This document shows positions 46,964-56,511 of a stretch of 64,000 bases of DNA, one piece after another. The stretch spans positions 23,160 to 87,159 of the IMG/VR virus record IMGVR_UViG_3300046170_000371. One strand, written 5' to 3'. The position numbers and the translations under genes were made by a program. Below the pieces are notes generated by a model. That model was not told where the DNA came from. It saw nothing but the letters and a program-made list of their open reading frames with translations, and did not search any database. This DNA comes from a virus. Position 1 is the first letter of the stretch. The number at the start of each line of letters is the position of its first letter.

Positions 46964-47986
46964 TCAGAGGTCTTGGATCATCATCTTCTGCTGGAAGGCA
47001 GCTGGAGGAGCCTGTGCCAGGACTTTCCATGCATCTTCAGGATTAGTATCCATCATGTCTCCGAAGCCACCCCAGAAGTCATTGGCGGGGTTTGCCTGAC
47101 GACCTGGTGTTGGCATCTCTTGAACAGGACGTTGGAAGTTCTGTGGAACCTGACCTTGCTCTTGAGCAATGATTTCAGCTTCGAACTGTTCACGTGCTTG
47201 CATCTGTGCAAGTTCAGCTGCTTCGCTTTCGGTCAGCGTTGGATAAGGACCTTCCATACCGAAGAAGTCGTTGACATAATCAGCCAAGACATCAGGGTCG
47301 GTAAGCATCAGGTTCATTGCTGCACGCTCTTCACCAGCTGCTTCAAGCACCAAAGACTGATGCTGACCACGCTGCACTTGCTCAATGAGGGCATCCTCAA
47401 CGGCACATGCATAGGTGTTCAGAAGGTTGGGAGCTTCAGCACCGAAGTGCTCAAGAACTTCAAGACTTTCGTCGCTGATTTGACTTAGATACGCGTCCCG
47501 TGCCGGAGCCTGACTTTCTGCCAGAGCCGGAGCCGGTGCGGCCACTTGCTGTTGCAGTGCCTGTTGCATCAAAGCCTGGGTTGAAGCTTGGGGAGAGTAG
47601 GTCTGCTGCGCCGAATACTGGGCTTGAGGTGCTTGAGCCTGGGGCATTGAAGCCCAATTGGTTTGTGTAGCTGCCTGGGGCGTTGGCGTCACTTGGTAAG
47701 CCGAGGGTGACACCTGGGCCTGGGACTGGTTGTTTGTATTCAAACTTGCGCTGAGCGCCTGGAACGCCTGCTGCCATGGATTGCCCTGGGGTGCCGAAGC
47801 CTGCGGGGCCGGGGCCTGTCCCTGGTAAGCCGGAGCCTGAGGCATTTGGGGCACCTGGACCTGATATGCCTGCGAGGCTTGTCCTTGGTTGCTCGCGTAC
47901 TGGCTGTCCTGCGCTGGCGCGGCGTAAGTCTGCGGGGCTGAGGCTTGGGGGGCGCTCGTCTGAGCTGTCTGGATGGTACTTTCCAC
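46964..47986 (-). CDS. Scaffold-like assembly protein (340 aa)
   Basis: The N-terminal half is Gln/Ala/Pro-rich and disordered (ASAPQTYAAPAQDSQYASNQ), and the second half is an acidic helical region (SLEVLEHFGAEAPNLLNTYA, LTESEAAELAQMQAREQFEA) ending FGDMMDTNPEDAWKVLAQAP. Composition, length and place between portal and capsid fit a scaffolding protein. The GTG start at 47986 has GGAG 10 bases upstream. The first 520 bases overlap the portal open frame; I think this frame is the real one there. Confidence 0.6.
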   Translation of the reverse strand: MESTIQTAQTSAPQASAPQTYAAPAQDSQYASNQGQASQAYQVQVPQMPQAPAYQGQAPAPQASAPQGNPWQQAFQALSASLNTNNQSQAQVSPSAYQVTPTPQAATQTNWASMPQAQAPQAQYSAQQTYSPQASTQALMQQALQQQVAAPAPALAESQAPARDAYLSQISDESLEVLEHFGAEAPNLLNTYACAVEDALIEQVQRGQHQSLVLEAAGEERAAMNLMLTDPDVLADYVNDFFGMEGPYPTLTESEAAELAQMQAREQFEAEIIAQEQGQVPQNFQRPVQEMPTPGRQANPANDFWGGFGDMMDTNPEDAWKVLAQAPPAAFQQKMMIQDL

Positions 47987-49739
47987 TGTAACTTAACTCC
48001 TTACGTAAAAATTCGAGTGATCTATATAGGAACCCAGTAATATCTAGGTTGGGGTCAGACGCCAGTGGAAGTTCTGGTGTCTGTGGATGGGGCAACTGAT
48101 ATAGTTGACCTAATAATCCGATGAAACTGTTAATACTTTGCTGAGTTTGTTGGACCATTCGGAATGGGTAGCCACTCAACATTGCTGCCCTTTCTTCGTC
48201 AGTCTTGCTTGGGAAAAGGTACTTAAGTGCTTCAATAGAATCCACACCCAGTTCTTGAAGGTTACGTACGACAATACTGTTATTAAGTATGTCTTGTGCG
48301 TCATCTTCAAAGATGTCACCCATCCAACGCCAGCTAACTAAAGTGCTACCGTCGGGGATTAAACCTGTTACTCCGTCAGGCATTTCGCCTGTATCTAGAC
48401 TAACACGAATTGCTTCTTCCCTTTTCTTGGTGAACTTCTCTATAGCAGCAATGTATTTTTCCATTGCTACTGAGTATTCCTGAGGGTCTTCAAACTCTTC
48501 CTGCAGTGGTACTACAGGTTGTTTGAGACCGATTGCAACTGCAAAGCTCTCCTTAAACATCTTCTCTTCATGCTGAATCATCAGACTGAAGAGTTTGCAT
48601 AAGCCGTAGCTGAACAGTGCTTTTGCTTTCTTCTCTGCTGTAGCAGCACACCTTCCGTACAGAGATTTCATTTCATATGCAGTAGAAGCAGTGTTGATGT
48701 CAATATCATCTACACCACCCAGTGCCAGTCTGATTTCAGAACGGTACTGTTTGATATACATATTCTGGTCACCACTCACACTGTCAGGCGTGAGGTAGTT
48801 GACACGGTCAGTTGGCTCAAGGTTTGCGATTACTCGGGGCACCTTAATTTGACCATCTAAAGCAGACGCGCCACCAAACGGTTCACTGACTCGGGTGCTA
48901 CTACGTCCAATAGCAGCAAAGCCTGCTTGGCTACTAATAGTTGGACGGAAGCTACCTTCATCACCACTCTCAATAATGTCGTGTTTGGGGCGACTAGAGA
49001 TTAGTGTGGGGTTACCAAAGAACTTGAGGTTCTTACGGACGTTTTTGACTAGCTCATCGTGATAGAGAATCTGATTGGCTAACCAATCAAACTCACCATT
49101 ACCTGTAGCTTCACCAGTACAGTCCATGTGATTGAACACTTCGACTGCTGGAATGAAACCGAGACTATTGGTTAAGACCTCAGTCTCACCCTGCATGTTA
49201 TTGATTTGAGCTCCCATCTCGTTCTCAAAGTCAATCCTCTCATTAGAGATTGTCTGTTCGATACGGTCACGGAATACTTTCAGTCGGATGTATTTTTTCT
49301 TACCGCCTTTACCGTCTGACCTTGCAAATGTATCAAGCAGATTAGGCTCTTGTACATTAAAAGTATAAATTAAGACGATGTTCTCAAGGTCACCATTCTG
49401 GTCACGATAAGCACGATAGTTTTCTTTAGGGAAGAACAGAAGCTGATAATCATCTCCTGATGGCCTGAAGTAGAACAGACCTTGTCCGTCACATAAGAAG
49501 TAATCAACAATACTGTCGAGCTTCATCTCAAGCATGTTGTGATCTACAACACGTTTGACAAACTCTTTGCGATAACCGAAGCTATCTTGGTCTGCGTAGA
49601 ACTCAATACCCTTACGCAGCATGAACATCCTCATCTGTGATAGATGAGAACTGACAATCATTGAATCAACAGCAAGGTCCCCACGCCGTTCTTTCGCGGC
49701 TGTGAGGATCTGTTCAAACTGACTGTTAACTTGATTCAT
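47460..49739 (-). CDS. Portal protein (C-terminal 170 residues of the frame doubtful)
   Basis: Forms the ring at the capsid vertex for DNA entry. Positioned between terminase and scaffold, of portal size, with DSMIVSSHLSQMRMFMLRKG, VDYFLCDGQGLFYFRPSGDD, PTLISSRPKHDIIESGDEGS and GGVDDIDINTASTAYEMKSL (portal-type stretches). The frame stays open for 527 bases into the scaffold gene; dropping one T of the TTTTT run at about 48005 would end it at a TAA right before the scaffold ribosome site. I therefore take the true end near 47995. Confidence 0.7.
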   Translation of the reverse strand: MNQVNSQFEQILTAAKERRGDLAVDSMIVSSHLSQMRMFMLRKGIEFYADQDSFGYRKEFVKRVVDHNMLEMKLDSIVDYFLCDGQGLFYFRPSGDDYQLLFFPKENYRAYRDQNGDLENIVLIYTFNVQEPNLLDTFARSDGKGGKKKYIRLKVFRDRIEQTISNERIDFENEMGAQINNMQGETEVLTNSLGFIPAVEVFNHMDCTGEATGNGEFDWLANQILYHDELVKNVRKNLKFFGNPTLISSRPKHDIIESGDEGSFRPTISSQAGFAAIGRSSTRVSEPFGGASALDGQIKVPRVIANLEPTDRVNYLTPDSVSGDQNMYIKQYRSEIRLALGGVDDIDINTASTAYEMKSLYGRCAATAEKKAKALFSYGLCKLFSLMIQHEEKMFKESFAVAIGLKQPVVPLQEEFEDPQEYSVAMEKYIAAIEKFTKKREEAIRVSLDTGEMPDGVTGLIPDGSTLVSWRWMGDIFEDDAQDILNNSIVVRNLQELGVDSIEALKYLFPSKTDEERAAMLSGYPFRMVQQTQQSINSFIGLLGQLYQLPHPQTPELPLASDPNLDITGFLYRSLEFLRKELSYSGKYHPDSSDERPPSLSPADLRRASAGQPVREQPRTSLAGISGPGAPNASGSGLPGTGPGPAGFGTPGQSMAAGVPGAQRKFEYKQPVPGPGVTLGLPSDANAPGSYTNQLGFNAPGSSTSSPVFGAADLLSPSFNPGFDATGTATASGRTGSGSGRKSGSGTGRVSKSNQRRKS

Positions 49740-49780
49740 TCTATAACTGCTTCATTAATAAATAGTCTAACTGCTAATGA

Positions 49781-50566
49781 TTAAATCTTGCCAAGCTTTT
49801 TAAAGTTAGGAGATTCAACAGGGTCTTGTGCTTCTGCACCTTTAAAATCATTAGGTGTGAAGTTGTACATATCACCGAAGATATTGGCAGACATCACTTC
49901 ACTGCGTGCACGGCTAGCTTTTGTACGCTCTGCAAGGCGCTGATCAATGTTATCAATGTTGATGGTTTGATTTCTGTCTGCTGCTCGAATAGATTTCTCC
50001 GCATGCCCTCTATTTTCGAACTGCTTTTGAAAGTCCCTGTTTTGGGTCATGTACCGATCTAAGAATGCAGCGCTCTTGGCAGGGCTGTCTTCATCGTGGA
50101 ACATGCCTCCCATGGTTCCGGCAGATACAGGAGTATCCATTCCACCCTTTCCGCCTTGGTAGTTAAATACTTTTGTATTACCACCGTACTGACGGATAGA
50201 ATTATCTTGACTGTTATTAACTAGATTGTTGTCTCCATTAATATTAGTATTAATGTCATTGTCTTGTCTCACATCTTGGCTTTGGCTGGAATCTGTATTT
50301 GACTTCTGATTTTGATTCGGACTCTGATTATTAGTTACTGAAGGACTTGCTTGCTGTGCTTGTGCTTTCTCTTTTGCTTTGCCTCGGTTTGCCATTAACG
50401 TGTCATATCTTGCCCTATCACTATCTCCAAAAACCCTTCCACCTTCAAGAGCCTCGAAAGCTACTTCTTGGTCTAATCCCTTAGTACTTTCTTGATACTT
50501 TTTATATAAGCCTTCAGCTGTATTGCCGTCGTGTTTTACTTTATCAAAATAATCTAGTGAGCCCAT
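49781..50566 (-). CDS. Asn/Gln-rich virion-type protein (261 aa)
   Basis: MGSLDYFDKVKHDGNTAEGL, a central Asn/Asp/Gln-rich low-complexity stretch (NQSPNQNQKSNTDSSQSQDV, NDINTNINGDNNLVNNSQDN) and a helical basic C-terminus (QRLAERTKASRARSEVMSAN). No domain. Lies between terminase and portal; perhaps a head protein. Confidence 0.5.
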   Translation of the reverse strand: MGSLDYFDKVKHDGNTAEGLYKKYQESTKGLDQEVAFEALEGGRVFGDSDRARYDTLMANRGKAKEKAQAQQASPSVTNNQSPNQNQKSNTDSSQSQDVRQDNDINTNINGDNNLVNNSQDNSIRQYGGNTKVFNYQGGKGGMDTPVSAGTMGGMFHDEDSPAKSAAFLDRYMTQNRDFQKQFENRGHAEKSIRAADRNQTINIDNIDQRLAERTKASRARSEVMSANIFGDMYNFTPNDFKGAEAQDPVESPNFKKLGKI

Positions 50567-50571
50567 TTCAT

Positions 50572-52110
50572 TTATAAATCAAAGCTGTCCCTATTGTAGT
50601 CTAATTGTAAATTACCTCGTCTCAATAGTCCTCCCATTGTTAATACCATACTGTCTACAGCATCATCATGAGTTGTCTGTCCAAAGTTAAGTAGCTCTTC
50701 TTCTAATACATCCCACTTACGCCATTTGTTCCATACCACTCGTTTGTGTTCATATAGACCAAGTACACCTCGTAGTCTTGCTAGTTTGTCGCCTTTGAAT
50801 CCTTTAACAGGGGACATGGTGAGGTTATATAGAGCACGATTATCAAGCATGATGCGCTTGAAATCACCTTCAAATGAGTTCTGATATGCAACAGCTTCAG
50901 GCCATATCATGCACGGTGACATTGTTGGGAAGTATTGTCCTTCATCGTTCTCTTCAAGGATGTTCCAGTCAGCCAACATCTCGCACATAATGTCTATCTT
51001 TTCTAGGTTGCCGAGCGTACGTGCACGTCTCTGGTCAATCAGATATATCTTCCCGTCTTTAATTCCCCCAAGGGTCATGACGGTCCAGTCATTTTTCTCT
51101 TTAAGACCAGCACTAAGGTCCATTCCAATGCCTAGGCAGTCGTAATCTTCTGGCACTTCTGCTTTAACAATCAGCTCTGGAGAAATACCAACATCAGCAG
51201 ACTTAACTGCGGTGTTGAGGTACTGGTATGCAAATGCAACACGGTCTTCACTCTTACGTTCGTTTAGATATTTCATAGACCAGAATTCTGGCCAGTATGA
51301 ACGTTGTCTACCATCACTGTCAGTAATGACTGCTTTCTGGATTATCTGTTTCCAATTGTTCTTAGGAACGAAAAGCGTGGCGTGGATGTCATCAAAGTGA
51401 AAACGGGTACCCAAGCAAATAGCCCGTGCCCCTTGAAACATCGTCGGTGCAATAACGTTAGACCATGTCTGTTCCATCTCACGGCGAATATCCGGATTGT
51501 TGATGGAAGCTGCGGACTTGATAGGGTCATCGATAAGCACCAGCTGGGATCTCTTTGAAGTAATGGCTCCCTTGAGACCCCCACACGCAATTGTAAAAGC
51601 CTCTTCACCTGCTGTATCAATCCCTGCAAAGTCATAGTCAATACTCCAATATTCATCTGAACGCTTAATCTTTGAGAGCCTCACCATTGGGAATATCTCT
51701 CTGTACTTATTACTTGTAAGAATGCCTTTGATAGTTGCAGACTTAGCTCGACTAATATCAACCATGTAGGCGATATATAGAATACGCAGCATCTGTTTAG
51801 CAGCAGCGTGTCTGCCAATCATCCATGCTGCAAACAATCCGAGGACTGTGGATTTGGCAGAACCACGTGGTGCAAGGATTGCAGTATTAGGTCCACCTAC
51901 TCCTAGTAAGCACTCAGTATCTTCACCTGTGCATAGCTCTGCATGCCACTCCAGCATATGATTAGCAGGAGATTTACCCATATAATCACAAAAATCTTTG
52001 AAGTCGTCTCTCGCTCTAAGTACTTCTGGTGATGGTGGTTTTACGGTTACTTTTGTTGCTGTCATTAAGGCAGCACGTTTAAATGCTAATGCGCTACTTG
52101 CAATTGCCAT
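50572..52110 (-). CDS. terL: Terminase large subunit
   Basis: Packages DNA into the prohead. Walker A-type ILAPRGSAKSTVLGLFAAW near residue 80; Walker B QLVLIDDPI near residue 195 followed by the coupling motif CLGTRFHFDDIH near residue 235. The C-terminal RNase H-like nuclease is visible in GIGMDLSAGLKEKNDWTVMT near 330 and DDAVDSMVLTMGGL near the end, which places its catalytic acids. Length 512 is normal. The gene is intact and lies upstream of the portal, as in most tailed phages. Confidence 0.9.
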   Translation of the reverse strand: MAIASSALAFKRAALMTATKVTVKPPSPEVLRARDDFKDFCDYMGKSPANHMLEWHAELCTGEDTECLLGVGGPNTAILAPRGSAKSTVLGLFAAWMIGRHAAAKQMLRILYIAYMVDISRAKSATIKGILTSNKYREIFPMVRLSKIKRSDEYWSIDYDFAGIDTAGEEAFTIACGGLKGAITSKRSQLVLIDDPIKSAASINNPDIRREMEQTWSNVIAPTMFQGARAICLGTRFHFDDIHATLFVPKNNWKQIIQKAVITDSDGRQRSYWPEFWSMKYLNERKSEDRVAFAYQYLNTAVKSADVGISPELIVKAEVPEDYDCLGIGMDLSAGLKEKNDWTVMTLGGIKDGKIYLIDQRRARTLGNLEKIDIMCEMLADWNILEENDEGQYFPTMSPCMIWPEAVAYQNSFEGDFKRIMLDNRALYNLTMSPVKGFKGDKLARLRGVLGLYEHKRVVWNKWRKWDVLEEELLNFGQTTHDDAVDSMVLTMGGLLRRGNLQLDYNRDSFDL

Positions 52111-52140
52111 ACTGTTAAACTTTTGTCTTTAGTCTAACGG

Positions 52141-52422
52141 CTAGTATCTTCCCTCGGCATATCTTTGAGCAATCCTATCTTCTGCTCTTGATTTAGCACG
52201 CATAACAATTGCACGCTGTCTATCTTCTTCATAAGCAATACCAATTGCTGCTGCCATAGCTGCTGCTTCTTCTGCACGGTCACCCATAAAGAATGATTCA
52301 ACTCCTGCACCTGGAATAGATGGTAGTCGTTGCTGCAGTGTGCCTTGCAGCCGAATACGGTTAACACTTAAGTCAGGAGTGTTAGTCAGTAACTCAGGTA
52401 GTAGCAGGTCTAGATCATCCAT
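52141..52422 (-). CDS. Small hypothetical protein (93 aa)
   Basis: MDDLDLLLPELLTNTPDLSV, then an Ala-rich helix (RAEEAAAMAAAIGIAYEEDR, QRAIVMRAKSRAEDRIAQRY). Overlaps the upstream gene by eight bases and ends 30 bases before terL. It may be part of the packaging machinery, by position only. Confidence 0.5.
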   Translation of the reverse strand: MDDLDLLLPELLTNTPDLSVNRIRLQGTLQQRLPSIPGAGVESFFMGDRAEEAAAMAAAIGIAYEEDRQRAIVMRAKSRAEDRIAQRYAEGRY

Positions 52423-52957
52423 TCGTTACCTCTGCATAGACCTTTGCCCACACTGCGTTGATTGCATTCTCCATAGGTTCTGCAAACTGTGGGTCATCTT
52501 TAAAGATGGAAGTAATCTCACGCATTACACGGTCAGCACCTGCAAGGATAAGACCACGCTTATCAGTTGTCTTATTCATTCGGTCTGACGTTTCAATATG
52601 AGACCGTAGCTCTTTCTCTAATGCTGCTAATCTTGCACAACCATTATCACCTTTGATTTCTCCTGCTGTAATTGCCATTCGAAGCTCTTGAATATCAGAG
52701 TGAAGAGCAGCAATCTCACTATTGAGAATTTCACGACGGTTAAGTTTTTTATATTTCATCTTTACCCAACGAGCTAAATCGTTGAATGTACCTGGATACT
52801 TGAGAATACCTGCATATACCCAAATCTCAATAATGCTTGGAGTGACATCAGCAAATTCTTTGAAGTCTTCTGATTCAGCAGCAGGGAGAGTGTCTAGCCA
52901 TTGGTCTACATAAGTAATGTAAACCTTGCCTCCAGCTTGTTTGGTTGATGCAGTCAT
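52415..52957 (-). CDS. Probable terminase small subunit (180 aa)
   Basis: A helical DNA-binding-like protein: YITYVDQWLDTLPAAESEDF, then TPSIIEIWVYAGILKYPGTF, a helix-turn-helix-type segment, and RREILNSEIAALHSDIQELR coiled coil, ending AINAVWAKVYAEVTNG. Size, oligomer-forming coil and place upstream of terL fit a small terminase. No family match is certain. Confidence 0.5.
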   Translation of the reverse strand: MTASTKQAGGKVYITYVDQWLDTLPAAESEDFKEFADVTPSIIEIWVYAGILKYPGTFNDLARWVKMKYKKLNRREILNSEIAALHSDIQELRMAITAGEIKGDNGCARLAALEKELRSHIETSDRMNKTTDKRGLILAGADRVMREITSIFKDDPQFAEPMENAINAVWAKVYAEVTNG

Positions 52958-53740
52958 CAGAATGCCCTCGCCATAGTACGTGACCTAGCACTTTGACGAT
53001 TAGATTTCTGTGCTTCAATCTTGTCACCTTCTTGCATCGTCTTACGGTCCTCACTTCCTTGAGAACCAATCTTACGGACATCTTGGTCACCTTGAGCACC
53101 AATCTTGCGAACATCTTGGTCGCCTTGTGCTCCAATTGTCTGTCGGTCTTGGTCTCCTTGAGCTCCAATAGTCAGACGATCTTGGTCTCCAGTAGCACCA
53201 ATCTTATCAATATCAATCTTTCCTTGAGTCTGAAGGTTCATTCGGTCTTGTTCACCTTGAACTCCAACCGTTACTCGGTCTTGCTCCCCTTGAGTAATCT
53301 TACTAAGCCTATCCTGTTGCCCTTCAGCACTAATGTTTGAACGTTGCTGTTCTCCTGTAGCACTAAGCATTCCTAAGTCACGACCATGTTGTGCTATTAG
53401 CAAAATCGTTTTCAAAGTTAAACTGAGCTTCCATGGATTGCATTCCATAGTTAAACTCGTTTCTTCATATTAGCCGCTTGGTTTTCGGTTGCTCCAAGTC
53501 AGCCTGATGCGTCATATTCTCTTGTGGCTAAAGCAGAGTTATGCGTTGACATCTGCTGTGCAAGCATGGAATCAAATCCAGACTGCACCATATTCCTTGA
53601 TATGCCTGTTTCTGTGCAGTCAGTCCAGCATCTCCACTGTCTCCATTCCATAGAAATCATCCATGATGTTCTGGAAAATTGAACATCCCACCTTGAGAGC
53701 CCTTACTTTACTCTTTGCCATAGTATCTACGTTGAGTCAT
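52957..53740 (-). CDS. Virion protein with GxQGDQDR repeats; N-terminal third broken by many frameshifts
   Basis: The intact 3' part holds about ten copies of an 11-residue repeat (IGAQGDQDRQT, KIGATGDQDRL), a regular rod such as a beta-solenoid or collagen-like stalk. The end is basic (RQSARSRTMARAF). Upstream of 53450 pieces in all frames fit one protein (MTQRRYYGKE, GGMFNFPE, MVQSGFDSMLAQQMSTHNSA, QFNFENDFAN), separated by at least seven indels within 290 bases. Probably an internal virion or tail component as in other cyanophages; no enzymatic motif seen. Confidence 0.5.
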
Positions 53741-53796
53741 ACCTTATTGTATCTATTCTAATTCCTTACAATAGTGAAAGGTAATGCACATTAGAT

Positions 53797-54784
53797 ATGC
53801 GGTTTGCTTCTATCGGTGGTCAAAGTAATTACGCTCAAGCAGGTAAGGCTGTAGCTAATGAAGGAGAAAAAGCTCTAAACGTTACCCGTCAGAATTCTGT
53901 TGACTTTGGTGGATTGGCACGGGCTGGAATGCAAGTCAGGTCTGATGAAAAAGTTGCTGCTACTAAAGCAGGTGCTTATGTTGAAGAAGCGAAGATTGCT
54001 GCTAATAAGACGACTAAACTACATGCTGCAAAGATGTCACAGGCCAAGAGTGGTGTCATGCGTAAAGCTGGTGGTCTTATTGCACTAGGTGTTGGTGGAC
54101 TTGCAGAGAAATCAGAGAAGCGTGACTACTCTCTCTATGACAAGAAGATTGCAGGAATGAAAGAGAAAAATGCTGCAGATAGAGTGACCATGGCTGGCAT
54201 AGATACCAGTGGTAAAAAGACTGAAGCACCTACAACTCCTGCTTCTAATACTGGTGGTACCGCTGTTTCGGGTGCAAGCACTACATCCTCTTCTGCTAAA
54301 CCAATGAAGAGTGGAGATACAGCTATGAATATGATGCGTGATTTAACTGGTGATGGCTATAGTCCAACTCAAGCTGCTGCTATTACTGGCAACGCTCAAT
54401 ATGAAAGTGCTAACTTCACTGCTCATGAAGAGTATGCACCAAATGCATATGGAACGAAAGGTGCTGGCTACTTTCAATGGACAAATGCTGGTGGCTCTAA
54501 TAGGAGAGATAACTTTGAAAACTATGCAAAGAATAATAAACTAGACCCACGTTCATATCAAGCTAATACCGGATTCATGATGCACGAACTTAAGGGCGGC
54601 GCTGGTAACCACTGGACTGGGGGCATGAATGACCAAGGGCTTCCGTCAAATTGGTGACTTGTCTACTGCTGTTAATGCTTTCCAAAATAATTACTTACGT
54701 CCTGCTAAAGACACTGCTAATACTAGTCAGCGTCTAAGCAATGCTCAGAATATTCTTCAACAATTCCAGTCTCAGAATAGTTAA
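53797..54784 (+). CDS. Virion-associated lysozyme with MRFA-type N-terminus, one frameshift
   Basis: N-terminus MRFASIGGQSNYAQAGKAVA, then an Ala/Lys-rich coil to residue 120 and a Ser/Thr linker. From about 170 a Phage_lysozyme2-type domain appears: NMMRDLTGDGYSPTQAAAI, TGNAQYESANFTAHEEYAPN (Glu), GTKGAGYFQWTNAGGSNR and FMMHELKGGAGNHW. After the break at about 54633 it continues FRQIGDLSTAVNAFQNNYLR. It would cut the cell wall during DNA entry. On the + strand opposite to its neighbours; 3' end touches the convergent gene. Confidence 0.7.
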
Positions 54785-55497
54785 ACAGCAAACGCAGCAC
54801 CAAGTGAAGACAGTCCAGCTACTAATGCTTGGATTGATTCACGACGACGATTCTTTTCATCCTTACGGTCTGCACGTTCCATAGACTCACGACGGAACAT
54901 CAGTTCATCAGCACGAGATTCACGTGCATCAATACGGTCTGCTAGACGATTCTTATCTGACTGTGCCATTTGAGCACGTGTCAGTTCCATTTGGTTAGCA
55001 ACATCAGTACGTCCAGCATTGAACTGCTCTGCTTGGACTCTACGTGCTTCTCTCTGTTGAGGAGAATTAAAAGCATCTGATTGAATTTGTGCTGTATCTT
55101 TTCTTTGATTACTTCGTCGTTGGTCAGCAACCATTCCTGTTAAAGTTGCTACGTCCTTAACTTCTCCAGCATTTCCACCTAACGCAGTCAATTGACGACT
55201 AAGTGTTCTTGATTGACCTGCGTCTTCTACACGTAGCCCAAGGGCACCTTTATTGCCCATGTCAGCTGCAGTTACATCTACACCTAACGCTGCTGCTTTC
55301 TGCCCTGCTGCACTACGGTTGTATCTATTAAGTTCTCCAATATTAGAACGGCTATCTAAATACTCAGAATCTCCACCAAATGCACGTTGAATTAAATTAG
55401 GTTCATATTTACCTGTACCTTCATCTTTCTGCAAGCGTCCTTCAGCAGCATCTCGTCCACCACCAAATTCGTACTTAAGCCAATTTAAAGGGTCCAT
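54781..55497 (-). CDS. Internal virion-type protein (238 aa)
   Basis: MDPLNWLKYEFGGGRDAAEG, then mostly helical, Arg/Gln/Ala-rich sequence with a long coil (QMELTRAQMAQSDKNRLADR, RESRADELMFRRESMERADR) and a final glycine/ala segment (ALVAGLSSLGAAFAV) that could insert into a membrane. Fits an ejection-type protein by pattern. Confidence 0.5.
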   Translation of the reverse strand: MDPLNWLKYEFGGGRDAAEGRLQKDEGTGKYEPNLIQRAFGGDSEYLDSRSNIGELNRYNRSAAGQKAAALGVDVTAADMGNKGALGLRVEDAGQSRTLSRQLTALGGNAGEVKDVATLTGMVADQRRSNQRKDTAQIQSDAFNSPQQREARRVQAEQFNAGRTDVANQMELTRAQMAQSDKNRLADRIDARESRADELMFRRESMERADRKDEKNRRRESIQALVAGLSSLGAAFAV

Positions 55498-55525
55498 CTT
55501 CTGAAAGCTCTATCCTTCTACTATT

Positions 55526-56156
55526 TTACACAGCTGCGAGAGCTTGTTTTGCTTCAAGCCTCATCAGTCGTGTTTCAAGTTGTTGATTAGCACGCACCAA
55601 CAGTCCAATCAGGTCTGTGGTATCAATGCAGAGCTTACCAATACTCTCGTCATAGTAGGTAGCGTCAGGTACAACTTTTGGAACTCCTGTGCAATAAACC
55701 CATGATGCATACGCTCTGGGCTTGCACTGTACTCTTCCTTATAGAAGAAGGTGACAGGACGCAAGCTACGTAGGGTAGTTAATGCATCATCAATCGTATC
55801 TACTGTATGCTTCGTGCTCTCGTCACTCAAGCCAATAGCAGCACCAGCAATACTACCGATGGCACCCATCATTCCAGTTGATTCCTGTGCACTAGCACTT
55901 TCTCTGCAGCTTTGACTTGTGCTTTAGCTTGTACACTTGCTGCAGTTACTTGTGCTTCTGCTGCCATTGCAGCTTGCTTCTCTTTAGACCTTGCATCCAT
56001 TGCTGTTGCAGCAATCTGGTCATACTTAGGTGAGCTCTCTCTAACGCTGCCAAAGGCATCGGCAACACTCACTGCATCTGCTGCAGCTCCAGCATTACTT
56101 CCTACTGCTCCAGAACGTAGTTGAATAGGATCAAACTTACCTGCAAATCTAGTCAT
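55526..56156 (-). CDS. S74-type self-cleaving fibre chaperone domain protein, two frame breaks
   Basis: N-terminus MTRFAGKFDPIQLRSGAVGS, Ala-rich coil, then the intramolecular chaperone: GLSDESTKHTVDTIDDALTT, LRSLRPVTFFYKEEYSASPE, RMHHGFIAQEFQ and, in the next frame, VVPDATYYDESIG, DTTDLIGLLVRANQQ. This is the Peptidase S74/ICA pattern (Ser in LSDES, GFIAQEF), which trimerises fibres and cuts itself off. Breaks at about 55885 and 55675 look like single missing bases or double extra ones. Confidence 0.7.
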
Positions 56157-56193
56157 CTAACTATTGTTCTAGTATCTTTTTATTTTAACCGGT

Positions 56194-56511
56194 TCACATA
56201 TTTGCTTTAAACCAACTGTCGGCTTCACTTTTAGCAGTGTCCCAAGTATTCTTTTTACCAAGTGCTCCTAGCCCTCCAGAGATACCACTACTTAGTCCAC
56301 CTACAATTCCACCAAAATGAGCAGCATCAGCTTGTGCAGCACCTGCTTTCTCTGTTGCTTTGGCTTGAACTCCAGCTGCAGCTACTGCTCCTTGTGCTTG
56401 CATACTCATAGCTCTTTCTTCAGATTGGTTCTGAAGAGATTGATTAGCAACCATCCCTAAATTAGGACTATTGCCCATGAACTGTTCAGCCCTATCTCCT
56501 GCAAATCTCAT
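56194..56511 (-). CDS. MRFA-type virion protein with glycine zipper (105 aa)
   Basis: N-terminus MRFAGDRAEQFMGNSPNLGM, Ala/Gln-rich coil (GAVAAAGVQAKATEKAGAAQ), then HFGGIVGGLSSGISGGLGAL and a basic end. Same plan as the neighbouring MRFA proteins: short tag, coil, glycine-zipper. Membrane-active ejection protein likely. Confidence 0.55.
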   Translation of the reverse strand: MRFAGDRAEQFMGNSPNLGMVANQSLQNQSEERAMSMQAQGAVAAAGVQAKATEKAGAAQADAAHFGGIVGGLSSGISGGLGALGKKNTWDTAKSEADSWFKANM

